The notes under the pieces were generated by a model. That model saw nothing but the letters and a program-made list of their open reading frames with translations, had not been told where the DNA came from and ran no database searches. From the NCBI GenBank assembly GCA_015059955.1, contig SUZK01000009.1:1-64000 (forward strand): DNA of 64,000 nt. Direction: 5' to 3'. Positions 1-6,673 of the stretch are shown here, piece by piece. Source of the DNA: Rikenellaceae bacterium (GTDB lineage: Bacteria > Bacteroidota > Bacteroidia > Bacteroidales > Rikenellaceae). The position numbers and the translations under genes were made by a program. Within the stretch, counting starts at the first letter, position 1, and each line of letters begins with the position of its first letter.

Positions 1-200
1 AAAATGCGGTTTTAAGTATATGTTCACGAAATGCAACGTGTCATCACAATTGGTTGGTGAGTTGCGGACGGAACACATTACTTGCCTAACAAAGATGGAA
101 TGGTTAACAAGTAAGTAAATTCCAATTTATCTATGATTAGATTGAAATAAATTCAAGGGTAATTCAATTATGGAATTTAGTATAATATCTCAAATAGAAC

Positions 201-231
201 AACCTCAGCGGGGATTCCGTTGAGGTTATTT
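201..231 (+). terminator. Stem-loop, probable terminator
   Basis: An 11-bp stem (201-211 with 217-227, one G-U pair) with a 5-nt loop is followed by a short T-rich stretch. The gene it would terminate lies outside the window or is degraded. Confidence 0.5.
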
Positions 232-260
232 CATATCCCGCTCCCCTATAGTTAAATAAA

Positions 261-300
261 GAGGCCGACTAAAAAGTGATTTTTGGTCGGCCTCCTTTAT
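261..300 (+). terminator. Stem-loop, probable bidirectional terminator
   Basis: A 9-bp GC-rich stem (GAGGCCGAC with GTCGGCCTC) encloses an A/T-rich loop and ends at about 293. The first copy of the 30-bp direct repeat follows at once. Confidence 0.5.
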
Positions 301-323
301 ACGCAGAAAAGCGACCCTCAACA
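294..323. repeat. 30-bp direct repeat, copy 1
   Basis: Bases 294-323 are identical to 512-541, with starts 218 bp apart. In this copy the downstream half of the hairpin seen in copy 2 is missing. The purpose is unknown; it looks like a dispersed intergenic repeat cut by rearrangement. Confidence 0.7.
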
Positions 324-505
324 CCAACATAACACACCGGGCAGCATAACCAGACTCGAACTGCGGTCAGCAGAGCGAGAGCAGAGTATTGATAGTATGT
401 GTTCACCGTCAGGTGAGCAAGTGGGACACTTGCCACAAGCCTCCCTTCTCAAAGGGAGGTTTGGAGGGATTGTAAATATGACAGGAGTTGCGAAGCTTTG
501 CTTCG

Positions 506-523
506 CGAGTCCCTTTATACGCA
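506..523 (+). other. tRNA-Leu 3'-end-like segment, inverted att-like
   Basis: Bases 506-523 match the last 18 nt of the tRNA-Leu at 6656-6737 (T-loop half, acceptor strand, discriminator base) at 17 of 18 positions. Read on the + strand it has the tRNA sense direction, so it is inverted relative to the tRNA gene. It may be a degenerate attachment site, a relic of an older insertion, or a repeat family derived from a tRNA. Confidence 0.45.
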
Positions 524-541
524 GAAAAGCGACCCTCAACA
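512..541. repeat. 30-bp direct repeat, copy 2
   Basis: This is identical to 294-323. Here the repeat is preceded by a tRNA-Leu-like segment (506-523) and flows into a 10-bp hairpin at 525-551 (AAAAGCGACC with GGTCGCTTTT, 7-nt loop), which resembles a bidirectional terminator. Confidence 0.7.
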
Positions 542-573
542 GGTCGCTTTTGTGCCTCAACCTGACAGATTAT

Positions 574-879
574 CTAACTTTTAAGACAGACTTTCTGAGA
601 CTCGTGGAGTTCTCCCAGTGGGTCAGAGAAAATTATCCCGATAAAGTCCCCCTCAATACGGAAAGTAAATAGCTGTGGGTTATTGACTGTTATACGGTTG
701 ATAACCCTCTCCTCCTCAGATTGTTTTAGCGGTAGACCTCCTCCTGTAATTATGTATGGGTAGAGTAGGTTAAATAGATTTGCACCGTGTCTTGTATTGG
801 TTTTAACTGATAAAATAGTAAAATATTTTCTACTACTCTTGTTATTTTTTCTTTGCTTACCATATTTATTAATAAACAC
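574..879 (-). CDS. Hypothetical protein, possibly a gene remnant
   Basis: This is an open frame of 101 codons with no family I recognise. The N-terminal third is basic (KYGKQRKNNKSSRK) and the C-terminal part reads like a folded protein. It starts back to back with the small + strand gene at 888. No clear promoter box precedes it. It could be a real element gene, a truncated remnant or chance coding, and I give it low weight. Confidence 0.25.
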   Translation of the reverse strand: MFINKYGKQRKNNKSSRKYFTILSVKTNTRHGANLFNLLYPYIITGGGLPLKQSEEERVINRITVNNPQLFTFRIEGDFIGIIFSDPLGELHESQKVCLKS

Positions 880-887
880 TTATAGAT

Positions 888-1085
888 ATGGAAAATAGAA
901 AAAGAATTTATCGAGAATTGGATGCTGAAACCAAACGAAAAATCAGCAAAGCGAATACAGGCAAGCGTAAATCTGAAAGTCACAAACAACACCTCAGCCA
1001 ATCAATGAAACGCTATTGGCAAGGTATTCCGAACAAGCCCAAACATACCACGATGGATGACTTAATTGGCAGATGTCCCAGTTAA
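888..1085 (+). CDS. Small basic protein with NUMOD3-like motif
   Basis: This is a 65-aa basic protein. Residues about 13-45 (ETKRKISKANTGKRKSESHK and on) resemble the NUMOD3 modular DNA-binding motif found next to homing-type nucleases and in small proteins of mobile elements, so DNA binding is a reasonable inference. No nuclease domain is attached. It lies 67 bp upstream of the replication-initiator-like gene in the same direction, which suggests a shared replication or mobility module. I cannot assign a precise role. Confidence 0.5.
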   Translation: MENRKRIYRELDAETKRKISKANTGKRKSESHKQHLSQSMKRYWQGIPNKPKHTTMDDLIGRCPS

Positions 1086-1152
1086 CCAATTATCAAGGTA
1101 AAGTCGACATCATTTTGGGTAAAAATAATAGAGTGAAAAATGAAAAAATATA

Positions 1153-2082
1153 GTGCTCACATTTGATAAATTAAAATTAGTAACACAAATTGAAAACATA
1201 AAAATATTAGAAGAGAGTGCTTTTAACATAAAGTCAAAAGACAATGTTATATCCCATCTTGAATTCCATCAGAAAGTCCCATTCTTATTAAACATCGAGG
1301 TGGATTATGAGGATAATGAATTAGTGTTAGAATTCACTGGTAAGGTCTTGGGTTCTGATTATCCAAAACTAATATCTATCGACACCATAAAACAGTGTTT
1401 CATCAATATCAATAATATGGGTATATGTCTCCTCGACATTGATGCCATAATGGATGATGCTTCGGTTGTGAAATGTGATGTTACCCAAGATGTGTGTTGT
1501 GATGATGTACCAGCACTAACCAAATATATTGCAAGTAACATCATCAACTACCGAGAATATATAGCAAGGACACTACGCAATAGCAATTTTGTGGTAGAAA
1601 AGAATGTCACCACACGAGGTTATAAAAAGAGACTAACCATATACAATAAACAGAAGGAAATGAACAAACGAGAAAATTCAAGATATATGACAGAATATAA
1701 TATACCACCGAATACATTTGAGAATATATGTAGATTTGAACTCAACCTAAATAGCACCGCTCAAATTAAAAAGGCATTAGGCATTAGTGATACCAGTTTA
1801 CAATCGGTACTCACCGCTGCTAATAATCCTATTAGAGACTTTTTAGATGATGTAGTAGCAGATAGCAACTACACAATTCCACTTACCGATAAGCAGTCAT
1901 ACTTTACTGCATTGGTTCTTCGTGATTGCGACTATGACATACACAAGGTTGAGGCGAAGATGCGGCAGTTATACTCACGAGGTACTAATATGTCTAAGGT
2001 AATGAAACCATACAGAGAGGCACTTAATAGAAAGAGTGGGCACCAGTTTACAAAGAGCAACTTACTTAAGATGCTCGGTTAG
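1153..2082 (+). CDS. Putative rolling-circle replication initiator (phage gene II/X-like)
   Basis: This 309-aa protein looks like a phage/plasmid replication protein of the gene II/X (RstA-like) group. It has an N-terminal strand-rich part, a central block with KRLTIYNKQKEM followed by ICRFELNLNS (about residues 196-206), and a helical basic C-terminus. Such proteins nick a double-strand origin and start rolling-circle synthesis. The in-frame start is GTG at 1153, since an in-frame stop lies at 1141-1143. No capsid, pilot or Zot-type ATPase gene is near, so this is more like an integrated replicating element than a complete filamentous phage. The assignment rests on overall pattern, not on a full set of catalytic motifs. 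Confidence 0.5.
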   Translation: MLTFDKLKLVTQIENIKILEESAFNIKSKDNVISHLEFHQKVPFLLNIEVDYEDNELVLEFTGKVLGSDYPKLISIDTIKQCFININNMGICLLDIDAIMDDASVVKCDVTQDVCCDDVPALTKYIASNIINYREYIARTLRNSNFVVEKNVTTRGYKKRLTIYNKQKEMNKRENSRYMTEYNIPPNTFENICRFELNLNSTAQIKKALGISDTSLQSVLTAANNPIRDFLDDVVADSNYTIPLTDKQSYFTALVLRDCDYDIHKVEAKMRQLYSRGTNMSKVMKPYREALNRKSGHQFTKSNLLKMLG

Positions 2083-2120
2083 ATGTATCAATATAATTTC
2101 GTTACTTTTTAATCAACAAA

Positions 2121-2138
2121 GGGTGGCAAAAACCACCC
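2121..2138. terminator. Hairpin between convergent genes
   Basis: A 6-bp GC-rich stem (GGGTGG with CCACCC) with a 6-nt loop sits between the replication gene (+) and the ADP-ribosyltransferase-like gene (-). It could stop transcription from both sides, though it has no long T run. Confidence 0.45.
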
Positions 2139-2203
2139 TCATTCTGTGTTATTTTAACCTAAAAGATTAAAAATGTCAAATAGGTTAAACACTAATTACA
2201 TCC

Positions 2204-3088
2204 TCATATTTTTTTTGGACTGTATACATTTATAATATATTTCAACGGTATAAAGCGTTTAACAAGGACTTCTGCTTGATGTTTCTTGAATTTTGGAGAT
2301 GTTTTCTCAACATACATATCTCGTGCAGCTGTTATATCAACTTTTTTCAAATCTTCTAATGATGAACCATGATGATGTAAATCGTCAGTCGCATTCATGT
2401 CAGAGAATAAGGTTTCCTCAAACCAAGCAACATCTATCTTTATTAGTAACAACACTAAATTATACCCACTTTGTTTTAATCTGTCTGTCATTGGGTGGTC
2501 TGCACAAAAACTAAGTCTGATATAATCCTCCAGATTGTACCTTGTGTCCAACTCTCTTGATAGATTACCACCTCCTGCCTTGGGAATATTTATACCGTTT
2601 TCGACACAGTACTTCCATGAATACAATCCTCCATTATCGATAATTGATTTGAGGTTGGAAATGTCTGTAAAATGAAAAAAACACCCTATATGACAACTTT
2701 CCAAATATTCTCTAAATTGCAACCAATCAGATTTCTGCGGTATAATAATTTCGTTTTGTTTTTTTGGATTTGCATATAAGAGCAAATGAAGCATGGAGTT
2801 ATCCTTATCATAAAGACATCCTTTATTTTTATAGTCATATACAGCATGTCTATAACTTCTCAATTGTTCAAGTGTCATATTCGACAAATCAAATCTTGAT
2901 ACAGGGTATGAAAAAAACTTACTTCGACCAATTATATCCAGTTCATCTAGTATTCTTTTTTTTGCGTGTTCTTCTTCTTTTATTGGGTCATACACCTCTT
3001 CTTCCTTTGTATTATCTTTCGCCATATAATTTATGACACAAAACATAATGCAAGAAACAGCAACTACTATAATAACTACCCACCACAT
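2204..3088 (-). CDS. Membrane-anchored DarT-like ADP-ribosyltransferase
   Basis: This 294-aa protein has an N-terminal membrane anchor (residues about 3-22), an acidic/charged linker and a C-terminal domain (about 135-290) with the landmarks of the DarT/DUF4433 fold. These are HFTDISNLKSIIDNGG (139-154), an aromatic/basic strand RLSFCADHPM (191-200), and the closing KKHQAEVLVK with E273 where DarT has its catalytic Glu. DarT enzymes transfer ADP-ribose from NAD+ to thymidine in single-stranded DNA and are normally paired with the macrodomain antitoxin DarG. No macrodomain gene is present here. The upstream partner is an XRE regulator (44 bp away, same strand). A membrane anchor is unusual for a DNA-directed enzyme, so the target may differ. 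The fold assignment is fairly confident; the substrate is unknown. Confidence 0.65.
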   Translation of the reverse strand: MWWVVIIVVAVSCIMFCVINYMAKDNTKEEEVYDPIKEEEHAKKRILDELDIIGRSKFFSYPVSRFDLSNMTLEQLRSYRHAVYDYKNKGCLYDKDNSMLHLLLYANPKKQNEIIIPQKSDWLQFREYLESCHIGCFFHFTDISNLKSIIDNGGLYSWKYCVENGINIPKAGGGNLSRELDTRYNLEDYIRLSFCADHPMTDRLKQSGYNLVLLLIKIDVAWFEETLFSDMNATDDLHHHGSSLEDLKKVDITAARDMYVEKTSPKFKKHQAEVLVKRFIPLKYIINVYSPKKI

Positions 3089-3132
3089 TATATTGCAAAA
3101 TTTAAATTTCTATTTTTATTAATAAGTTTCAT

Positions 3133-3432
3133 TTATTTGAAATTTTCAATTTCATCAATAAATCGTTTAACCGAACAAAGCGAGTCAACTTTCACAATCC
3201 GACCATCATACTCAAGGTAACCAGTAATCATAAGTTGAGGTTCAGCAGTGCCATCATCTATCAGGTCTGAGAACTTAACCCCTAACCTCTCGGCAATCTC
3301 CTCTATCTTGTTTATGTTGCTTGTCTCCAGTAGGACATTAACATTCTGCTTCTTTATACCCATCATCTCGGCAAACTGAGTCTTGGTGATACCTCGCTCA
3401 GACAAAATCTCTGCTATGCGTAATCTAATCAT
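3133..3432 (-). CDS. XRE-family HTH transcriptional regulator
   Basis: This is a 99-aa protein. Residues about 4-57 form a Cro/C1-type helix-turn-helix (ILSERGITKTQFAEMMGIKK, then NVNVLLE.., then AERLGVKFSDLI). A short C-terminal extension (about 66-97) with a GYLEYDGRIVKVDS strand pattern occurs in many small Bacteroidetes XRE proteins. It is the first gene of a two-gene minus-strand operon with the DarT-like gene and diverges from the small gene at 3594. It probably represses its own promoter. It could also act as the antitoxin or sensor of the pair, which is only inference. Confidence 0.8.
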   Translation of the reverse strand: MIRLRIAEILSERGITKTQFAEMMGIKKQNVNVLLETSNINKIEEIAERLGVKFSDLIDDGTAEPQLMITGYLEYDGRIVKVDSLCSVKRFIDEIENFK

Positions 3433-3457
3433 ATTACCTATTTTTTAGTAGTAATTG

Positions 3458-3465
3458 CAAATATA
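3458..3465 (-). promoter_or_regulatory. Promoter -7 box for XRE/DarT-like operon
   Basis: On the minus strand this reads TATATTTG, the Bacteroidetes -7 box, 26 bp upstream of the XRE start codon. No strong -33 box is apparent. Confidence 0.55.
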
Positions 3466-3493
3466 TGATTTTTTAATGTAAAACACCTAAAAA

Positions 3494-3510
3494 GTAATAA
3501 AAAAACTTAC
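3494..3510. promoter_or_regulatory. 17-bp dyad, candidate XRE operator, copy 1
   Basis: A GTAA...TTAC dyad with an A-rich 9-bp centre lies between the two divergent promoters. It differs from 3770-3786 at one of 17 positions. It is a likely binding site for the XRE protein encoded at 3133-3432. A partial relative (GTAATAAAA) follows at 3515. Confidence 0.5.
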
Positions 3511-3561
3511 TTTAGTAATAAAATAGTATTAAAATAATTTTGATAAGTCATAAATTTATAT

Positions 3562-3569
3562 TACCTTTG
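3562..3569 (+). promoter_or_regulatory. Promoter for the 3594-4743 gene run
   Basis: TACCTTTG is an exact Bacteroidetes -7 box. A TTTG at 3538-3541 lies 20 bp upstream as a -33 element. The start codon at 3594 is 24 bp downstream. Confidence 0.65.
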
Positions 3570-3593
3570 TAATAACAAAAGGAGATAACAGAT

Positions 3594-3758
3594 ATGGCAA
3601 AGGAGAGAAAATACAAGGTAGGTTGCTCAGGAAGCGGATGGGGCATTTGGGAGATTGCCACAGGTCGCAAGGTTGAGGGTTTCGGTCAGCGTAGAATAGC
3701 TGCACTTGAAAGATGGTACGAGTTAGAGGGTTGGCGCAAACCTGCTCAGTGGTATTAG
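3594..3758 (+). CDS. Small conserved-looking protein, 54 aa
   Basis: This frame encodes a 54-aa protein beginning MAKERKYKVGCSGSGWGIWE and ending AQWY. It is rich in Gly, Trp and Tyr and has a basic/aromatic pattern (GRKVEGFGQRR..ALERWYELEGW) typical of small accessory proteins of Bacteroides elements. A perfect promoter box lies just upstream and the second operator-like dyad lies just after its stop. The function is unknown. Confidence 0.55.
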   Translation: MAKERKYKVGCSGSGWGIWEIATGRKVEGFGQRRIAALERWYELEGWRKPAQWY

Positions 3759-3769
3759 AATTTGTTAGT

Positions 3770-3786
3770 GTAATAAAAAATCTTAC
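3770..3786. promoter_or_regulatory. 17-bp dyad, candidate XRE operator, copy 2
   Basis: This is a near-identical copy (16 of 17) of 3494-3510. It ends 5 bp before the start codon of the DUF2693 gene. Bound protein here would block transcription or translation of the recombinase-containing run. Confidence 0.5.
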
Positions 3787-3791
3787 AGAAT

Positions 3792-4121
3792 ATGACAACG
3801 ATAGTAGCAATGACAAATAGAGATATGTACCGTGCAGCGGTAATCTCACAAAGAGTAGAGAATGACTTTGTAACAGGTATGCAAGTGGCAAAGTTACACG
3901 AGTTAAAGAATCGTATGCGCCGCGAGGTGGTAAAATTTGCCTTTTTGAAAAAGGGCGGTGAAGTGCGCATTGCCTATGGAACTATGATGCCAGCTTTGGT
4001 GGGTGAGCATATCAACGGTAGAGGTAGTTGTGGTGATGCCCGTAAGGTGTGTACCTATTTTGATGTAGAGCGAGGTCAGTTTAGATGTTTCCAGCTTCAG
4101 GCGTTAATTAAGATATGGTAG
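3792..4121 (+). CDS. DUF2693 (SH3 beta-barrel fold) protein
   Basis: This 109-aa protein has a short helical N-terminus (about residues 1-45) and a C-terminal beta-rich part: GGEVRIAYGTMMPAL, then a Gly-rich loop, then CTYFDVERGQFRCFQ. That pattern is characteristic of DUF2693, SH3-barrel proteins seen on Bacteroidetes plasmids, conjugative elements and phages. Its molecular role is not established. It is followed after 4 bp by the small serine recombinase gene, so the two are probably cotranscribed. Confidence 0.7.
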   Translation: MTTIVAMTNRDMYRAAVISQRVENDFVTGMQVAKLHELKNRMRREVVKFAFLKKGGEVRIAYGTMMPALVGEHINGRGSCGDARKVCTYFDVERGQFRCFQLQALIKIW

Positions 4122-4125
4122 GAGC

Positions 4126-4743
4126 ATGAAGGTGGTGTTATTTTGCAGGGTCAGTACATCGGGGCAGGAGTACGACCGCCAGGTAAATGAGTTGTCGGCA
4201 TTGGCATTAAGTAGCGGATGGAGTGTTGAGGGTATCTTTGCGGAGAAGATAAGTGGTGCGAAGAAGAATGTGGAGCGTGCAGAGCTGATGAAGATGGTGG
4301 AGTTTGTTGAGGTAAATAACATAGATAAGGTACTTGTTACGGAGCTGAGTCGACTGGGGCGTGATACACTGCAAGTATTGGAAGTAATCGAGTTGCTCTA
4401 TTCAAAAGGCATCAGTTTATACATCCATAACTATGGTATTGAGACTCTCACTAAAGAGGGTAAAGTCAATGCTATGAGCCAGTTCATGATTACCATATTG
4501 GCAGAGGTCGCCCGCATGGAGCGTAAGACTATCCGAGAGAGGGTCGCAAGTGGATATATCAACTATCGTAAGCAGGGAGGACAAGTCGGCAGAAAGGTGG
4601 GTTATCGAAAAACTGAGGAACAGATGAAAGAACAGTACACTAAAGAGATTCAGCTACTCAAGAAAGGGTTAAGTCTCCGAAACATCCAGGCGATAACCAC
4701 CACATCAATAAATACCTTACGAAAACTTAAGCAGATGATGTAA
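4126..4743 (+). CDS. Small serine recombinase (resolvase/invertase family)
   Basis: This 205-aa protein has a resolvase catalytic domain (about 1-140) with the nucleophile Ser10 in CRVSTSGQ, the ELSRLGRD motif and ARMERKTIRERVASG before the long E helix. A short C-terminal HTH_7-type domain (about 170-205) follows. It is the usual length of resolvases and invertases, which act on short sites for inversion or multimer resolution. Its coding frame starts 4 bp after the DUF2693 gene. It could resolve or invert parts of the element; its site is not known. Confidence 0.85.
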   Translation: MKVVLFCRVSTSGQEYDRQVNELSALALSSGWSVEGIFAEKISGAKKNVERAELMKMVEFVEVNNIDKVLVTELSRLGRDTLQVLEVIELLYSKGISLYIHNYGIETLTKEGKVNAMSQFMITILAEVARMERKTIRERVASGYINYRKQGGQVGRKVGYRKTEEQMKEQYTKEIQLLKKGLSLRNIQAITTTSINTLRKLKQMM

Positions 4744-4779
4744 AAAAAAAGAAAAATTATAAAAATAAAAAAATAAATG

Positions 4780-4787
4780 TATATTTG
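4780..4787 (+). promoter_or_regulatory. Promoter -7 box upstream of large recombinase module
   Basis: TATATTTG follows an almost pure A/T tract (4742-4779). It would give a leader of about 225 nt before the small gene at 5017. The leader holds short frames and may be regulatory. Confidence 0.5.
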
Positions 4788-4885
4788 CGCAGCAATGCAA
4801 AGTAACGGTATTGTTAGACGATTCTGTCGCCTATAATCCAATTAACCAACATACTATGAGTCCATAACACAAGGATTACCGCACA

Positions 4886-4975
4886 ATGTGTGCAAAGGGT
4901 TTTACGCTCATCCCTGCCGACCAGAAAACTTGTGATGCATTACATCAATGTACTCAAGAGGCAAAAAACAAATAA
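4886..4975 (+). CDS. Possible 29-aa leader peptide
   Basis: This short frame (M-C-A-K-G-F-T-L-I-P, four Cys... ending E-A-K-N-K, 29 aa) lies in the leader between the promoter box at 4780 and the gene at 5017. It contains three cysteines. No family is recognised, and it may be chance. Confidence 0.2.
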   Translation: MCAKGFTLIPADQKTCDALHQCTQEAKNK

Positions 4976-5016
4976 CCCGTATAGGGAGTGCGAAGGCACA
5001 AAATACCTGATTAAAG

Positions 5017-5169
5017 ATGTTAAACTATCAGGACTATGAAAATGATTTTAATAAACTAAACATTACTAAAGAAGAGGGAATAATACTATTAAACTACTTT
5101 GAGGCATTAGCCTTAATCGGTATTCAGTACCTAAATAATAAAGAGATAAACGATTACAAATATGAATAA
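5017..5169 (+). CDS. Small acidic protein overlapping recombinase start
   Basis: This 50-aa protein (MLNYQDYENDFNKLNITKEE at its start) is acidic and helical in character. Its last 8 bases (ATGAATAA) overlap the start codon of the large serine recombinase, the arrangement expected for translational coupling. It could be a recombination directionality factor or a regulator of the integrase, but only position supports that. No known family is recognised. Confidence 0.5.
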   Translation: MLNYQDYENDFNKLNITKEEGIILLNYFEALALIGIQYLNNKEINDYKYE

Positions 5170-6664
5170 AAACTGCTATATATGGACAAGAGTTTCGACT
5201 AAACATCAAGAGGAGAATGGAGCGAGTCTTGACGACCAGAAGTGTCGTTGCGAGAAGTATGCTCAGGAACACGGTTACACAATTAAGGGATACTTCGGTG
5301 GTAAACACGAGAGTGCAAAGACCCCAGGCAAGCTTATCAAAGATATGATTTCTGCGATAAAGAGAGATAAGAGTGTTAAATACATTATCGTTAATCAAGC
5401 TGACCGTTTCAGTCGCAATGCGGGTCAAGCCATCAATATCATCAACGACCTCAATGCCCAGGGAGTTATTATCGTGGAGGCATTGTCGGGTACAGACACC
5501 TCAACACCCGAAGGTGTAATGATGATGCAAGTCAAGTTGTCGCTGGCGCAGTGGGACAACACCAATCGTACCAATAAATTTGTGTCTGGTCGTAAGCACT
5601 GTATGGAGAGCGGTGTTTGGATTGGTAAGCGACCACTGGGATATGATAAGGACGGTAAGAGTCTGAATTCACAATACACCATCAACGCAACGGGCAAGCT
5701 CATTCGCAAGGCGTTCAAGTGGAAGTTGCAGGGCGTGGATAACTTCCGTATTATGGATAGGTTGTCGGCGATGGGTTTGAATGTAAGCAAGCAGAAGTTG
5801 CATAAGATACTCACCAACCCATTCTATGCAGGGAAGATTGTGAGCAAATTCACCGACGGAGAGATTGTTGACGGCAAGCATCCTCCAATAATATCGTGGA
5901 TTGAATTCGTCCATGTACAGGATATACTCAGTGGCAAGACAGGGGTGTATAAGCATCAAAAGGAGACTCCGCAGTTCCCATTAAAAAGACATATAAGGTG
6001 TGCATACGATGGGACACCGATGACAGCATACACTGTCAAAAAGAAGAATAAGGATTATTACAAATGTAACCAGAGCGGATGTTGTAATAACATCTCCGCA
6101 ACGAAGTTACATGCGCTATATGAAGAGTTGTTAAATAGTTATAGCATCCCTGCAAACCTACGGGAGGTATTTTGCTCGGTTATCCGAGATATGCTCGTAA
6201 GGGACAACGACGAAAGAAAGGAGACACTCGCTCTGCTCAGAAAACAGAGTAGCGAACTAAAAAATAAGATAAATAGTTGCAAGGTGAGGTACGGTACTGG
6301 GGATATAGATGATGATGTTTATACCACAACCATAGAGAGTTTACAGTCAAAACTCGCAAAAAATGAGTTGGAATTGTCGAAAGCAAAAGAAAATTTATCG
6401 AACCTTGATGCTGCCATATACGACACTGCTTCAACATGCTGTAAATTAGGGAGTTTGTGGCGTAATGCAGAGTTAGAATTGAGTGAAAAAATCCAAAATT
6501 TATTGTTTCCGAGCGGAATTTTGTGGGACAAGGAAATTGGGAATTATCGAACTATTAACGAGAATAAAGCTCTCTCTGTAATACTAAGGTTATCAGAGTG
6601 TTACAAAAATAAAAAAGAGGAAAATTCTCTCGAAAATTCCTCTTTTTTAACAGAGTGCGGATAA
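5162..6664 (+). CDS. Large serine recombinase (integrase)
   Basis: This is a 500-aa large serine recombinase. The resolvase domain (about 1-150) has nucleophile Ser12 in WTRVSTKHQ and DRFSRNAGQAI. A recombinase domain follows (about 165-270; GKRPLGYDKDGK, LHKILTNPFYAGKIV), then a zinc-ribbon-like segment (about 290-320) with only one Cys in the first knuckle, then a coiled coil (about 350-420). Enzymes of this type integrate and excise elements at short att sites. The last codons (TGC GGA TAA) lie inside the tRNA-Leu gene, so the host tRNA provides the stop and the att core must overlap the gene end. The 50-aa gene overlaps its start. Confidence 0.9.
   Translation: MNKNCYIWTRVSTKHQEENGASLDDQKCRCEKYAQEHGYTIKGYFGGKHESAKTPGKLIKDMISAIKRDKSVKYIIVNQADRFSRNAGQAINIINDLNAQGVIIVEALSGTDTSTPEGVMMMQVKLSLAQWDNTNRTNKFVSGRKHCMESGVWIGKRPLGYDKDGKSLNSQYTINATGKLIRKAFKWKLQGVDNFRIMDRLSAMGLNVSKQKLHKILTNPFYAGKIVSKFTDGEIVDGKHPPIISWIEFVHVQDILSGKTGVYKHQKETPQFPLKRHIRCAYDGTPMTAYTVKKKNKDYYKCNQSGCCNNISATKLHALYEELLNSYSIPANLREVFCSVIRDMLVRDNDERKETLALLRKQSSELKNKINSCKVRYGTGDIDDDVYTTTIESLQSKLAKNELELSKAKENLSNLDAAIYDTASTCCKLGSLWRNAELELSEKIQNLLFPSGILWDKEIGNYRTINENKALSVILRLSECYKNKKEENSLENSSFLTECG
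6611..6648. terminator. Bidirectional terminator inside the integrase 3' end
   Basis: A 12-bp stem (AAAAAAGAGGAA with TTCCTCTTTTTT) and a 14-nt loop lie within the last codons of the recombinase. On the minus strand it stands 7 bp past the tRNA-Leu 3' end with a U run, so it can terminate the tRNA transcript. The mobile element thus appears to supply the tRNA's terminator. Confidence 0.65.
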
Positions 6665-6673
6665 AGGGACTCG
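6656..6673. other. Probable attachment site (attR-like) in tRNA 3' end
   Basis: The integrase gene ends here and AT-rich element DNA changes to host DNA. The exact core cannot be fixed because no direct-orientation partner repeat is visible to the left; only the inverted 17/18 match at 506-523 is found. Confidence 0.5.

Larger units (their letters stand above)
1..573. other. Non-coding region rich in hairpins and repeats
   Basis: I find no convincing gene here. The stretch holds several stem-loops (201-227, 261-293, 490-506, 525-551), a purine-rich hairpin near 440-462 of the kind common between Bacteroidales genes, and a 30-bp direct repeat. It is AT-rich up to about 240 and then changes character. 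A reading frame over 283-672 runs through the hairpins and repeats and looks accidental. The segment may contain the left boundary of the mobile element, but no direct copy of the tRNA-derived right end is visible. Confidence 0.6.

Noticed and set aside
294..541. 30-bp direct repeats as the att sites of the element
   Set aside because: They are only 218 bp apart, lie in non-coding repeat sequence and are not found at the right (tRNA) end.
283..672. 129-codon open frame through the hairpins and repeats
   Set aside because: It crosses two copies of a direct repeat and several stem-loops, has no promoter and no domain. It looks accidental.
2204..3465. Classical DarTG toxin-antitoxin pair
   Set aside because: There is no macrodomain (DarG) gene in the neighbourhood, and the partner is an XRE regulator.
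1153..6664. Complete filamentous or other prophage
   Set aside because: There are no coat, assembly ATPase (Zot), portal or terminase genes. Only replication-like and recombination genes are present.
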